Shown here piece after piece: positions 49,401-61,400 of a DNA stretch of 64,000 nt; within the stretch, counting starts at the first letter, position 1; each line of letters opens with the position of its first letter. The notes under the pieces were generated by a model, which was not told where the DNA came from, ran no database searches, and was given only the letters and a program-made list of their open reading frames with translations. The position numbers and the translations under genes are program-made. The stretch comes from Enoplolaimus lenunculus (lineage: Eukaryota > Nematoda > Enoplea > Enoplida > Thoracostomopsidae). Location of the stretch: the NCBI GenBank assembly GCA_030248215.1, contig JASANG010003745.1:19799-83798 (forward strand). Reading direction: 5' to 3'.

Positions 49401-52400
49401 TTAGACTCTAAGGTTCACACTTTTTTCAGCTTCAAGACTTAGGCTTTGGAATATGCTTTAATTCACTGTTTCGGCCATGAACGAAGCATTGGCCTTCAAA
49501 TCAATGAAACTATTACGGACCCGTAGCCAAAGGGGGCATGGGGGCCCGGACCCCCTGGAAAAATTTTAGCCCCCCCTAGAAAATTTCTAACATTGCTTAT
49601 AACTCATTGAAAACCCTTGAATGCCTCTTCTGAAAAAATTTTAGCCCCCTAGCAAAGTGAACTGGCTACGGGACTAAACTATTATTTTATATTGGAAAAT
49701 GGCCACAAATTGTAGAAATTGCATTCCAAAACAGTCGATTTGCTTATAGGAGCATCAAATATTACGAATCAAAATCTTAGGCGACTGTTACTACTGTGTC
49801 AGTGGTATGCCGATAAATCGACCAAATCACGCTGACAACTGTGTTCGCATGGGGATGGCAATGATCAAAGCAATATCGTAAGATCCGCTATTGTGGACAC
49901 AGTTCACCGCACATAGGATCGATTCGTTAGCTCAAAAACGAGCAGACTCAGTTGTTGTGTTACATACGATTCGTTAGCTGAAAACAGGGGGGGTTCAGCT
50001 GTTTAGACGCATGTATATGTAGCTGAATGTTTTAGCTTGTATGATTATTGGTCGTTGGGTCTTTTATGAACTTAACGTTTTATGGCATCGGCGACGGATC
50101 GAAACAGTGGCATCTGGTTGTTGGGCAATTATTTTAATGTCACATGCAGTTGTCTTCCTCAATATGAGAACGATATTTTATTTGATGGGTTCACTTTTCC
50201 GGGTGACAGCGGTCACGATTTGTTTTGTGGGTCTCCGATGGTGTTGATCCTGTTTGTTGTTGGGTTTTAGGACTGTCCGTGAAGTAACCATGGTTGACGT
50301 CGATATGAGGATTGGCGTGCATACCGGGGATGTTTTATGCGGTATATTGGGACTACGAAAATGGCAGTACGATATTTGGTCGGATGACGTCACGATTGCG
50401 AATAATATGGAGAGCGCTGGCCGGCCTGGGTAAAACAAATTAGTCTATTTAGGCCTGCAGCCATCTAATTTTTCTAGGGGGTGAGGGATAAAAAATTATT
50501 AGAATTATTATGAGAAGCATGCAATGATCGAGGTTGAACTTTTTGTATGGGTTTGAAAGTTTTTAGGGGGGGGGGAGCTGAGCCACCCTCTGGGTACGGA
50601 TTCAAGTCTACTGTGGACTTTTACAATCTAGGACCATTAGCAGAGAGATCAAGCTTCAGAAATAATTTAGCAAGTATTATTACATTTGAACAATTTGGAT
50701 ATTCCAGGTGTGTTGAACGCAACTAAACGTTTTGGTGCAAACAAGTTGTAGAAATAAATTTGACTCAACCTAGTTCTAAACATAAGAAAAAAGTTGAATT
50801 TAAGGCTAATTTAAGGTTACGCCTACGCGTGAGTCGAAACCTGAAGGCCAATCTAGTTCTTATTATGCCTAAGCCTAACTTTAAGCGGCCCATGTATACA
50901 ACAGGCCGGAACAGTAGTATAAGCATGTTCCTATGCCTAAGCCTAAGCCTAAGCCTAATCGTAAGCATGAGACTGTTCCTAAGCCTAAGCCTAAGACTAA
51001 GCCTAATCGTAAGCATGAGACTATTACTAAGCCTAAGCCTAAGCCTAAGCCTAATCGTAAGCATGTGACTGTTCCTAAGCCTAATCCTAAGCCTAAGCAA
51101 AAAAGTTCGTGTAAACTTAAACTGACTATATTACAGCCCCACCGGAACACGATCCGGCCGTGTTCTATACATGGACCCTTCAAGCGAAGGCTTAGAGACT
51201 TATTAACTCTTCAGAACCTATTCTATTACATGGACAGAAAATAGATGCAATCATTTGAGTATAAAATATCGATAAACATGAAATACCTGGGAAAAAGTGC
51301 AATAAATCGCTTTTTTATTGGTTCCAGCAAAGTTCACATTACCGCAGCGACGGCAGCGCACCTGATTGGCGATTACGACAAAGAAGATGCGACTGGGAAA
51401 CGTCGGCCAAACGAATGTCTCGATTCGCTCAATATTAAATCGTACTTTATTTCACCGCAAAATACACCAATTAATAGTTGTGTAAGCTGCAATGGCCGTT
51501 CCTGGGTATAGACAGTACTAAAATTGGATTGGGTTGTTAGCTCGTGCTGTGGGCCTTCCCTTTGGGAGACTAGTAACATTTGTGGACTTGAAGGCGGGGC
51601 GGCTTAGGCTTAAGTTTTAAGGCTTACGATTAGGCTTTTATTTAGGCTTACGCGTAGGTTAGAAAGTCTGGCCAATGTAAAGAACAGGGGCGGAATAGTA
51701 TTATAAGCATATTCCTAAGCCTAAGCCTAAGTCTAAACGTAAGAATGAACGTATTCCTATGCCTAAGCCTAAGCCTAAGCCAGGTAAAAAACTAGTCTAA
51801 ACCTTAAGCTCCTCTATTCTATTCCCACAGTAAAACATTCCGCCCCTGATCTTTACATGGGCCAGAAGTTTTCGACGTACGTTTACCCGGCCGGCCTTTA
51901 TACTGGCCGGGTTTGTTGAAGTTAGCGGAGGCGGTGTCATATCGAATAGAAACGAATAGAGTAACCTCTAAAATTTTCACAGTATTTTCACACGCAGTGC
52001 AAATATTTTTTTAGACAATTTTGGTTCAAAACTGGTCAAAAGTATTAACCATTTTTAAGCTGACGACTGAAAACGTTTGTAATAATTGGCGGATTACTCA
52101 GATTACGTTTTATATTTGAAATTGTTGTAATGACAAATATCGTGGCATTTTCATGAAATTTGTGTGAAATTTTGCATAATGAAAACAAAACTGTTTATTA
52201 TTGTTTCAGGAACGAAACGGAACACTCGATATGGGACGTAGAGTTAGTTCGTGTTCGGCGTTGTCACAAATATCCGATAGTAAGTTTGAAACGCATATTG
52301 GAGCTGTCGGGGGGGGGCACACATGTAATGTAAATATATTTACAATTCCGCAAATGTTGCAAAGTTTTATAGTTCAAGTTTTTAAAGTTTTTTCGTTGAA

Positions 52401-55400
52401 ACGCTTAAAATTAGCCTGCATAGTGCGCTGCAATGACGGATCCATGGGGGGGCACCCGGCCGTGCCCACCCCCCGCAACAGCATCTCGACAAAAATTCTA
52501 TAGCAATTTTGTGACAATAGTTCGTGGTTTGCGTATGGGTCAAAAGTAAGTTTATTACCTGTGAAATTTTGGCCCCCTATTTTGAGATCCTGGATCCGCC
52601 ACTGGTGCGCTGCATGTTTGTATAAATGTTTACGAGTAAGGGTGACGGTATGCTTGTTGTGCGGCGCTGTCCGGCGCCGGACGGCACCAGCACGTAAAAA
52701 AATATGGTTTAATGCTGTTGCATGTGGCAATAAAAACGTGCGTTGTGGTACGGTGACAGACGGTGCTGGACGTCATCAAAAGTACAACGAAACCCTAAAA
52801 CGGCTTAAACGGGGTCCATGTATAGAACACGCCCTAACGCTAAATTTATGCAATTTCCACAATAACATGCTTACACCAGGTGACTTTTGAGGGGGTAGTG
52901 TCATGGCCACTGAAGCTTTTTGGCTTCAGTATCCTGGACGCTGAAGACACTAAAAGTTTTAGTGTCCTGGATATTGAAGACAAAATGCTTCAGTATCCTG
53001 GACATTGAATCGTTTTTGGCTTCAGTATCCAGGATACTGAAGCATTTTGTCTTCAGTTTCCTGGACACTGAAGCCAAAAAGCTTCAGTGCACAGGATTCT
53101 GAAGCTTTTATTGGCTTCAGTGTCCAGGATTCTGAAGCTTTCATTGGCTTCAGTGTCCAGGATACTGAAGCCAAAAAAGCTTCAGTGTTCTAGACTTTGA
53201 AGCCTTTAAAAAACTTCAGTGTCCAAGATACTGAAGCCAAAGGAAACTGAAGCCAAAATGCTTCAGTATCCTGGATACTGAAGTCAAAAGCCTTCAGTGT
53301 CCTAGAAACTGAAGCCAAAATGCTTCAGTATCCTGGACACTGAAGCTGTTTTGGCTTCAGTATCCAGGATACTGAAGCATTCTGGCTTCAGTTTCCTGGA
53401 CACTGAAACCAAAAACTTTCAGTGTACAGGATTCTGAAGCTTTTATTGGCTTCAGTGTCCAGGATACTCAAGCCAAAAAAGCTTCAGTGTTCTAGACTTT
53501 GAAGCCAAAATGCTTCAGTATCCTAAAAATCTATGAGTAAATTTTAGCCTAAGCCAATTATCGTACGTGGTAATTTCGCATACAACAGTTGACAAGACAT
53601 TTATCAAATAATGCCAAAACGATCATTACCAGCTGACCAATCAGGTGTATTCTTTGGTCGATTGCCAGCTAAAGAAACAAAATATGTTTCAGGCGAAAAA
53701 ATAAACACAATCACTCCAACTAAAATGCGATCAAAGTTGACAAAAGTTGCCGAATACTGGGGCGCTGATACACCGTTTTCAAAACTGTCACGTCATTTCA
53801 GTTCAGACGTATCTCAGTCGACGGTAAAAACTGCTTGAAGATCGGTGTTCTTTACTTCAACTATAAGTTGGAAGATTAATAGTTCTTAACATCATCCAAG
53901 GCTGTTTTGTAGCGTCAGTCTATCCGTATGTTATTTTCCGTGTGGTAGAAAATTTAAATTATTTGTCGCTATTTCAAGTTCGATTAAATTAATTGCGTTG
54001 GTTGCAAAAAACATTTTATCGAACTTGCTGCTACGCTGTTTCTTTGATAATATCAGCGTTTCTGAAATCTTACTTAAGTACAACTTTAAGTTTAAGTATG
54101 TGCTAAGCAATTAACTAATTTATCTATTCTAAATAGTTTACTACACGTAAAAATTTAAGTCGCCTGTTGAAATTTGACGCGTTATGGACTAACAGTTTAG
54201 CCAGCCATATTACTTTTGGCGTAACTGAGATTGCATACATATGGTGCTTTCATTCACTGTAAAAAATGGGGAGTCAAATTGACTCTCTCGGAAATAGGCT
54301 TTCCTGACTGCACAAATTGAGTCAAATTTAACTCCGCCAGAGTCAAATCCAATTATTCACTGAATCGCTCAGTGAGTCCAATTTCACTCTGGCGGAGAAA
54401 CCTATTTCTAAAAGGGTCAATTTGACTTCCCATTTTCTACAGTGTAAATGTACGGCAAAACTATGGCTTTCTTGTTACGACATTAACTCAGTACTGACAA
54501 TTGTTTGTCTTTGCTTAAAAAGTTATGCGGATTTAAGTAATTACGTAAAAGCAGAACTTGAGTAAATACTTAAGTAAGATTTTGAAAACCCAGTCGGTAA
54601 ATTAAAGCTAAAAGACATTTATTGAAGTGTTTTTTGCAATTTTTGAATTGATATGATTTTAGCTGATGCTTGTTTTTAACTTCAGAGTTTAGCATTAATT
54701 GAAGACTATTTGAATAGCGAAGAAAGTGTGTCGTTAACAAGGTGATTTTAAATATTATTATTATTATTATTTACAGCATTGTTTCTGATTTTAAGTATTA
54801 TTATAAACTGAATCGTTTCTAGAGGCATACATACACATCAGCGAGTAGACAAGAAAACTTCACAACCATTGTTTGTTGTTACTTGGCAAATTTGTCTTTA
54901 TAAACCAATTCACATCCTATAGTTACACCACGCAGCGTACTGGTCACGGCATAATTTTCGGAGAGTAAAAGTTTCGCTAAACTCGTCGCGCGTCGTCGTA
55001 CGCGACAGCAAGTCACCAAAAAGGATATGTCGATATTTTTGTTAGCAACGCATAGCGGCGTGCGGCAGCGTCTGGCGACGCGCTGCGGTATTCAGCAGCG
55101 GGCGGCATGACAAAGTATAACGCAACCCTGTAGATGGAGTTTGCCTTTTCAATAATGTTCGTTGCAGATTTTCACCATTTAAATAGCTCTCTTTAGAGCC
55201 TGTATTATCATATGTGTGTAGCACCTATTACCTGTTGCTGATAGGTCTTGTAACTTTCAAACCAGGAAACAGTAATGTTTGAAATTAAGCACATTTATTG
55301 CGTTCGAGTTTCTTCACTTCTGTGCAAGTTTTGAGATCCGCAATATGCGGCACTTGATTAGTTTGAAAACCTATTACTAACTGGTGATAGGTGCTATATG

Positions 55401-58400
55401 CATTTGAGAATATGGGCCCAGGTGTCAAATAATTTACTCAACACACCTTCTACTCAAACTAAGTTCTTCGATCTCGTCTTTTTTATCAAAATTATTTACA
55501 GAATTGCGTTCAAAAATCACCACAAACATTCAACTAAACAAAATTTCAATTTATACTAAACATTTTTTATAATTTTAGAAAAACTCTCAATTGTGTCGGA
55601 ATATCGTCTGAGCTTTCGATTTGTTTTCGTCGACCAGGCAAAGCCAACCCTGTCGCGTCGACAACACAGATATCAAATCCTGGCTCGACAAAGGCAGCAG
55701 TGGGTCGACCGGTAGCCGATAAAGCACTTAACCATGCGGCGCTTCAGTGGAGCCTACTAGGAGTGATGTGTGTTGGTATTGCTGCTATTGAACTTATAAG
55801 CGTCGACAGGTTAGCAAGACTGAGGAATTGTTGCACGAGGGCTAACAATTAGCACTTCGGCACCCTCCGATAATGTTGACAACTTTATTTCTGTTAATAA
55901 CTGAAAGCGAGCTAAGAAAAACTAGACTCTAAAAGCAAAACCGTAAGAAAAATAGACTCTAAAATGCAAAACCGTAAGAAAAATAGACTGTAAAATGTAA
56001 AACCGTATATACTTAAGTAATTGACGTGGTGTTTACAAAGCTATACTCGTAGCTACACTGCTGGCATGACTTGACCTACAAGTCTCGGCACCACTCACTG
56101 GACGTTGTCCAAGTGCGCAGCCAAATTTTTGTTACATAAATAGTTCGGCCCATGTTACTTTTAGGGCCGTATCGGTTTCTGGTGGGTTTCTAAAAGAGTA
56201 GGCTTGCATTCTAGAGTATATTTTTTGCTTAGGCTTAGGCTAAGGCTTAGGCTTAAGAATACGCTTTTGCAACGCTTAGGCTTAGGCTTAGGAATAAACT
56301 TAATCCACTGTTACGGCCCTAAAACTAACATTGGCCAATAGTTCAATGGTGACAAAAGTATTTTGACAGGCCAGAAGACTGCAGGACTTAGGGGTTTTGT
56401 TTTTAGATGATTTTACTGTAATAGTGTACTTTTTCAAACTATGCTAAATTGTTTCTTAGTATTTTAATATTACAAAACTTTTGGTTTTAATCTTTGTTGA
56501 CAGGGGTCAAAGATTTGCGTGCCCTTCTTTCTGTTTCGATCAGCAAGCAATATAGCGCTGTGTTTTTCATTTTTGCAGGAGTTCAACAACAATTGCAATA
56601 TTTGCAATTGTGATTCTTACAACATCTGCGTACACCGGTTACTGTTTCATTGTACAGTACAGGGTATGCTTACTTTGTAATCTGTGGTTTTTTTCGACCC
56701 ATGTTTAACCTTTAGTGCTGTGCCAATTTCTGGTGGGTCTGTAAAAGAGTAGGATTTGAATTTAAACATTTTTTGTCTTATTCTTAAGCTTAAGGTTTAG
56801 GAATACACTTTTTTCAACGCTTAGGCTTAGGAAATTGCTTTAATCTACTGTTACGGCTTTAAAAGTAGCATTATCCGTTCTTTTCTATGCCTGTAAATTC
56901 GTCGGTGCTTCAAATTATTGAATTTGTTCGCTTTTGTTGACATATTTTATTCCTAAACCCGCTTCTTAATGTAGCAACAGTAGACAGAAGGGCGTAAACC
57001 ACGAGTAGGTGTTTAGGTGTCAAATGCCCCGTTTGATTTCAACCGAAGGGGTGTTTACAACTCGTTCAGTTCCAAACACAAACCCCGCTTGTTAAGTCTT
57101 GGCTATGCCCATGGTCGATAAATATATTTGGTATCAGTATTTGTACATTTTTCTTACGGTTTAACGCGAAGGGTTTAGATTTTAAGGCCCTCGAGAATTC
57201 GTCTTGTTTGTTGGAAAGAAGTTAACGAAATGATAAACTGCACTGTAATAAAAAAATCACAAAAACGCAACAAATTCAGTATAGTACACAGCTGTTCTAA
57301 ATAACGGATAAGTTTTCGCCTAAAGCATGCTCGCAGCTAGCTCACCGTGCTAAAAGGACTAAAAAATTTTGAGCAGGGGCATATAAGGGTTTTGGTCGAC
57401 GTTACAAGTGAGGCTGATAATTTTGTACGAGGGGGCCAAAATTTTTCCAGGGGGGGATGAACCCACCTGCCTCCCCTTGGCTACGGGCCCGCGCCTAGGT
57501 CCATCTCAATTTCCAGTATAATTTAATATAAATATTTAGCATGATCGCGTTTTTAATAAATAGTTCAATTAAAAACAATTGTGTACTGAATAAATATTTT
57601 CTTTATAGTCACTTAGTCATTTTGGGCCTTTGACGTATATTCACTCAACTGTGCTGGCGATGTTAGTGCTTATTTTGGTCTCATTTTCTGTTATTTATCC
57701 ATTGGTAAGTTTAAAGTGTGTTTTGAAGTAAACTTATTTTTGTCATAGTCCTAAATTTTTTACTAGTTTATCATGTGTTACACTACTGGCAAATAAAACG
57801 TTGAATTTTAGCCGAAGATTACCTTGCAGTTTTCATTTTGGCATTTCTCAAAGTTGCATTATTAATTATTTGGTAAAATTGAATAGTGAAGACTTTCCAA
57901 TTAAAAAATACACCGTCATTGGTAATCGAAGCTGATGCAAGTCTATTGTGCTCTGATTAAAATGAAAAACAAGCTGAAATTGCAGGTTCTGTCCATTTAT
58001 TATTTTGGCCTCTAAGATAGTGGTACTATATTTTTGATGACGTCCGGCGCCGACTGTTGCCGTCCGGCATCGTCCGTCACTGTCCGGCACCGTAACGCCT
58101 GTGTATTGACTGTCACAGCATATCAATCAAAAAAATTTTGACGTGCCGTTCCGCACGACAATTATAGCGCCACCCTAAACAGTGTTTGGTGCAGGGTTGT
58201 TGGCCGGAAAAAAATTACCGGAAAAAAATGGTAAAAAATTCATTTTTTTCCGGTAATAATTTTTTCCGGAAAAACAACCCTGGTTTGGTGTATTTTTTGC
58301 AGATCCAAAGTTGCTTCCTTGATGAGTGTAATTCATCCGTCGCAGATAGCATGCCAGTAAGTTGAAGTTGCTTGATTACTTGAATAATATTGGTATTCGT

Positions 58401-61400
58401 AACTAAATCACAACATCCAGAATATTTTGCGTTCGCCAGGAAAGTTTTAAAAAGTAAAATTCAGGGGTGTGGACCCCCGTTGCGGTCTTGTCAGGCTGGG
58501 GCCTGTCTTTAGGGTTGGGGCCTCCCCAAATGAAGGGTATTGGGTGTGGCTTTTCTGTCCATGAGCATAATCTAAGTCTGAACTAAAATCAAAGTCTAAA
58601 TGTAAACGAATCATTAAAAGGTGGGAGCCGATTCAGAATTTGCTAATTCTAAAAGTCGTACGTGAACAAAGCTGTACGCAACATTTTATAACTATGCAAA
58701 AATCAATATTTTACCCGATGCTTAGTTCTACAATCTCGTATTTGATTCTCGTAATTTAAGCTGACTCTTCGAGCTTAGATTTGATTGGTAGTCATCCACG
58801 CCAACCTGCAGAATATAATTGAAATCTTCGCTCCCCCCGCCCTCGATCTGCCGTTGAGCCTCACTGTTGAAAATGTTGTTTGCTGAGATACAGGGTTACT
58901 ACCGGAGTAGAAAATAGTTGTAAAGCCGAGAGGTTTAACAACACCTTACAAATAGTTACAAAAATTAGACCAAATTAAACATCATTTTATCTACATGTGT
59001 TCGCCTCACCTTCGGATTTACCTCTTGTCCTGGTAAATTTTGTTCTGGTATTGTTCACCTCCGGTTGCACATTGCTGAAGAGATATTAAATGATGTTTTT
59101 TTTGCTATATTTTAGTATATCCTATGCTCGTGTTTTATACTACTTATTTATATCGGGTTAAATCAAAATTTTTGGTTTGCAACGCGGACGTCAATGCTTG
59201 GAGCGCTTTGTGTTATTTTCATATCGCTGCTTGAAGCTGCACGTAGCCGCTTTTCAAGCATTAATGTGATGCCAAACTATGATATGTCACTGTCTCATAA
59301 CCACAGGTACGTCGCTATATCATGTGCATTTCAACAACATAGTTGACAACGGGGCCTATTGGCGGTAGCATGGCGAGGGTCTATACCTCGTACGCTTGTC
59401 TAACTTGCGCTAAGAAGGCTCTTGTACATAGACTTTTCCCTACATTGAATGTTAAGACTAAGGCTTTAAACCTAAGCAAATGCTGAGATTGAAAAAAAAA
59501 AGGTTAGATGGACAAATATATACTTTTGTGTTTGTAATTCGTAATGTTTTCGTTTTCCTGTGACATTTTTTGGTTTACATTTGCCAAATTGTGTGTCTCC
59601 GTCAAAAACAACGTTACCAAAAATGTCAGAGCTGCGGCAATTCATTGCTTGAATCAAGAGTGGATGATCCCTTAAACAAGAGTATGCAAAACGCCTTGTT
59701 TTGCATGGAACTAAATCTACCAGCACTCGTTGCGTTTTGGTCCTACCCCCCTCATTTGGGGGGTCAATTTTAGGTTCATTACACGTGTATCCGCCAGCCA
59801 GCACCGAAAATATAATCGAACTACTTTTCAGTATATGAAAACAGAACATGAATTTCAGCATCTATGAAGATTTTTACTCCACCACCCCCCAAAAAAATAA
59901 GCGGGGTAAGCCAAAAATGCAACGCGCGCTGGGTACATTTTTTTCTACATAGAATGTGCCCTGTTGCATACTCTTGTTAAAGGGTATCATGCACTCTTGG
60001 TTGAACTTATTCTGTTTTGATTATTTCTCCATTGTAAAACGAGTGAAACATCTGTTACGAACATACGACATATCTGATACGGACCCGCAGCCAAGGGAGG
60101 GGGTAAATAGCCTGAATCAGAGGGGGGTAATAAGAGGGGTGCCCATTTTCGGTCCCAATCAATAGGAGTCCGTATCAGTAATACGAGTCCGTAAGCAAAC
60201 AGAGTCCCTAAAACCTATTTAGAGTCCATAAATGTCAATTATCCCTAACTGTAGCGCATAAACGACTCCAGGACCTAATAATTTGAGTTCGATACTTTAT
60301 AGCGTATTTATGTTTTGAAAGCACATTCCGTAGTATAACCGTGCATTATCGCTCAAACTATTGACACAAGACAAATAAAAGTTTAATTCAGCAGATAGTT
60401 GCAGTACCTGATATACATCAGTAACGAAGGGTGGCGGAGCGTGGGCTAAAAATAAATAACAGTCCGTAACCGAATAACAGGGGGGTTCCCGCTAGAAAGG
60501 TCAAATAAATATCAGTCCCCCTCTTATTCGAGTAACTACAGTAGTCAGTTTAAGCTTTAAACTAAATTTTTTGCTTTGGCTTAGAATTAGGCTTAAGAAT
60601 ACGCTTATACTATATACTGTTCCGACCCAATTCTATACATTGACCAAAATTTTCAACCTTGCTTGCAACTCATTGAAAACTCTTGAATGCCCTTCCTGGA
60701 AAATTATTTTCAGCCGCCCCCTAGCAAGTTAAACTGGCTACGGTCATGATCTGATCCTTCTTCAAATATAATTAAAAGTCTATCATTTTATAGATAGCGA
60801 CGGGCTGAGTCCATGTGTACCATTTTGTAGCCTGTACAGCCACTGAGTCGGCTAAATGTTTTAGCAGCAGCTGTTGATTTTAGCCGTTTCCCAGCATCTC
60901 AAAGCCAAAGATCGTCAGAATTTTATCACGATTACTTTTCGTGGAGTTCAATGTTGGTGCTGCTGTTAGTGTTGTTGCTACGAAATATTCAGGTATTAAA
61001 TAAATGATTAGGTTATGTTGGGAAATGAGTACTGGGTCTGCTTGCTTAGGCTTAGGCTTAGGCTTAGGCTTAGGCTTAGGCTTAGGCTTAGGCTAAGGTT
61101 AGGCTTAGGCTTAGGATTTTTTATCGTGCAGTGAATTTAAATGTCTCTACAAAGGAATTGATGAGCTGTCTACAACTCGGCTTTGCATTCATTTTTCTAC
61201 CAGAGGGCCGTGTGGATATTCCGCCTTGTTAAAAGGGATCGTAAAGTTCAAAGAGAGTATGAAGCTCGTAAAAAAAAGCAAAACTTTTCGAGGAACGGCA
61301 AAATGTTCTAGTGAGTTCTCATCTTTCTGACAGCCTTGGAGGTTACCCATTTTCACAATCACTGTAAATTCCAATGAGTTGATTAATCAATTCAGCTAGC

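Larger units (their letters stand above)
60081..60748. mobile_element. Family E element split by a nest of C and A elements, intron 18
   Basis: Left piece GGACCCGCAGCCAAGGGAGG, right piece (from about 60650) TTGCAACTCATTGAAAACTC to AACTGGCTACGG. Flanks ATCTGATAC (60072-60080) and ATCTGATCC (60749-60757) match at 8 of 9, so both pieces are one insertion later interrupted. Confidence 0.8.

Noticed and set aside
50760-51244. Lys/Pro-rich and Leu/Arg-rich frames on both strands
   Set aside because: They are translations of the CCTAAG/TTAGGC hexamers in a family A MITE; similar frames at 6002, 12374 and 62106 are rejected for the same reason.
52912-53525. Possible CRISPR array
   Set aside because: The repeats are palindromes with repeated, not unique, spacers, in a eukaryotic intron. 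No cas genes are present.
61041-61112. A chromosome end
   Set aside because: The TTAGGC tract is short, internal to a gene's intron and followed by coding exons.
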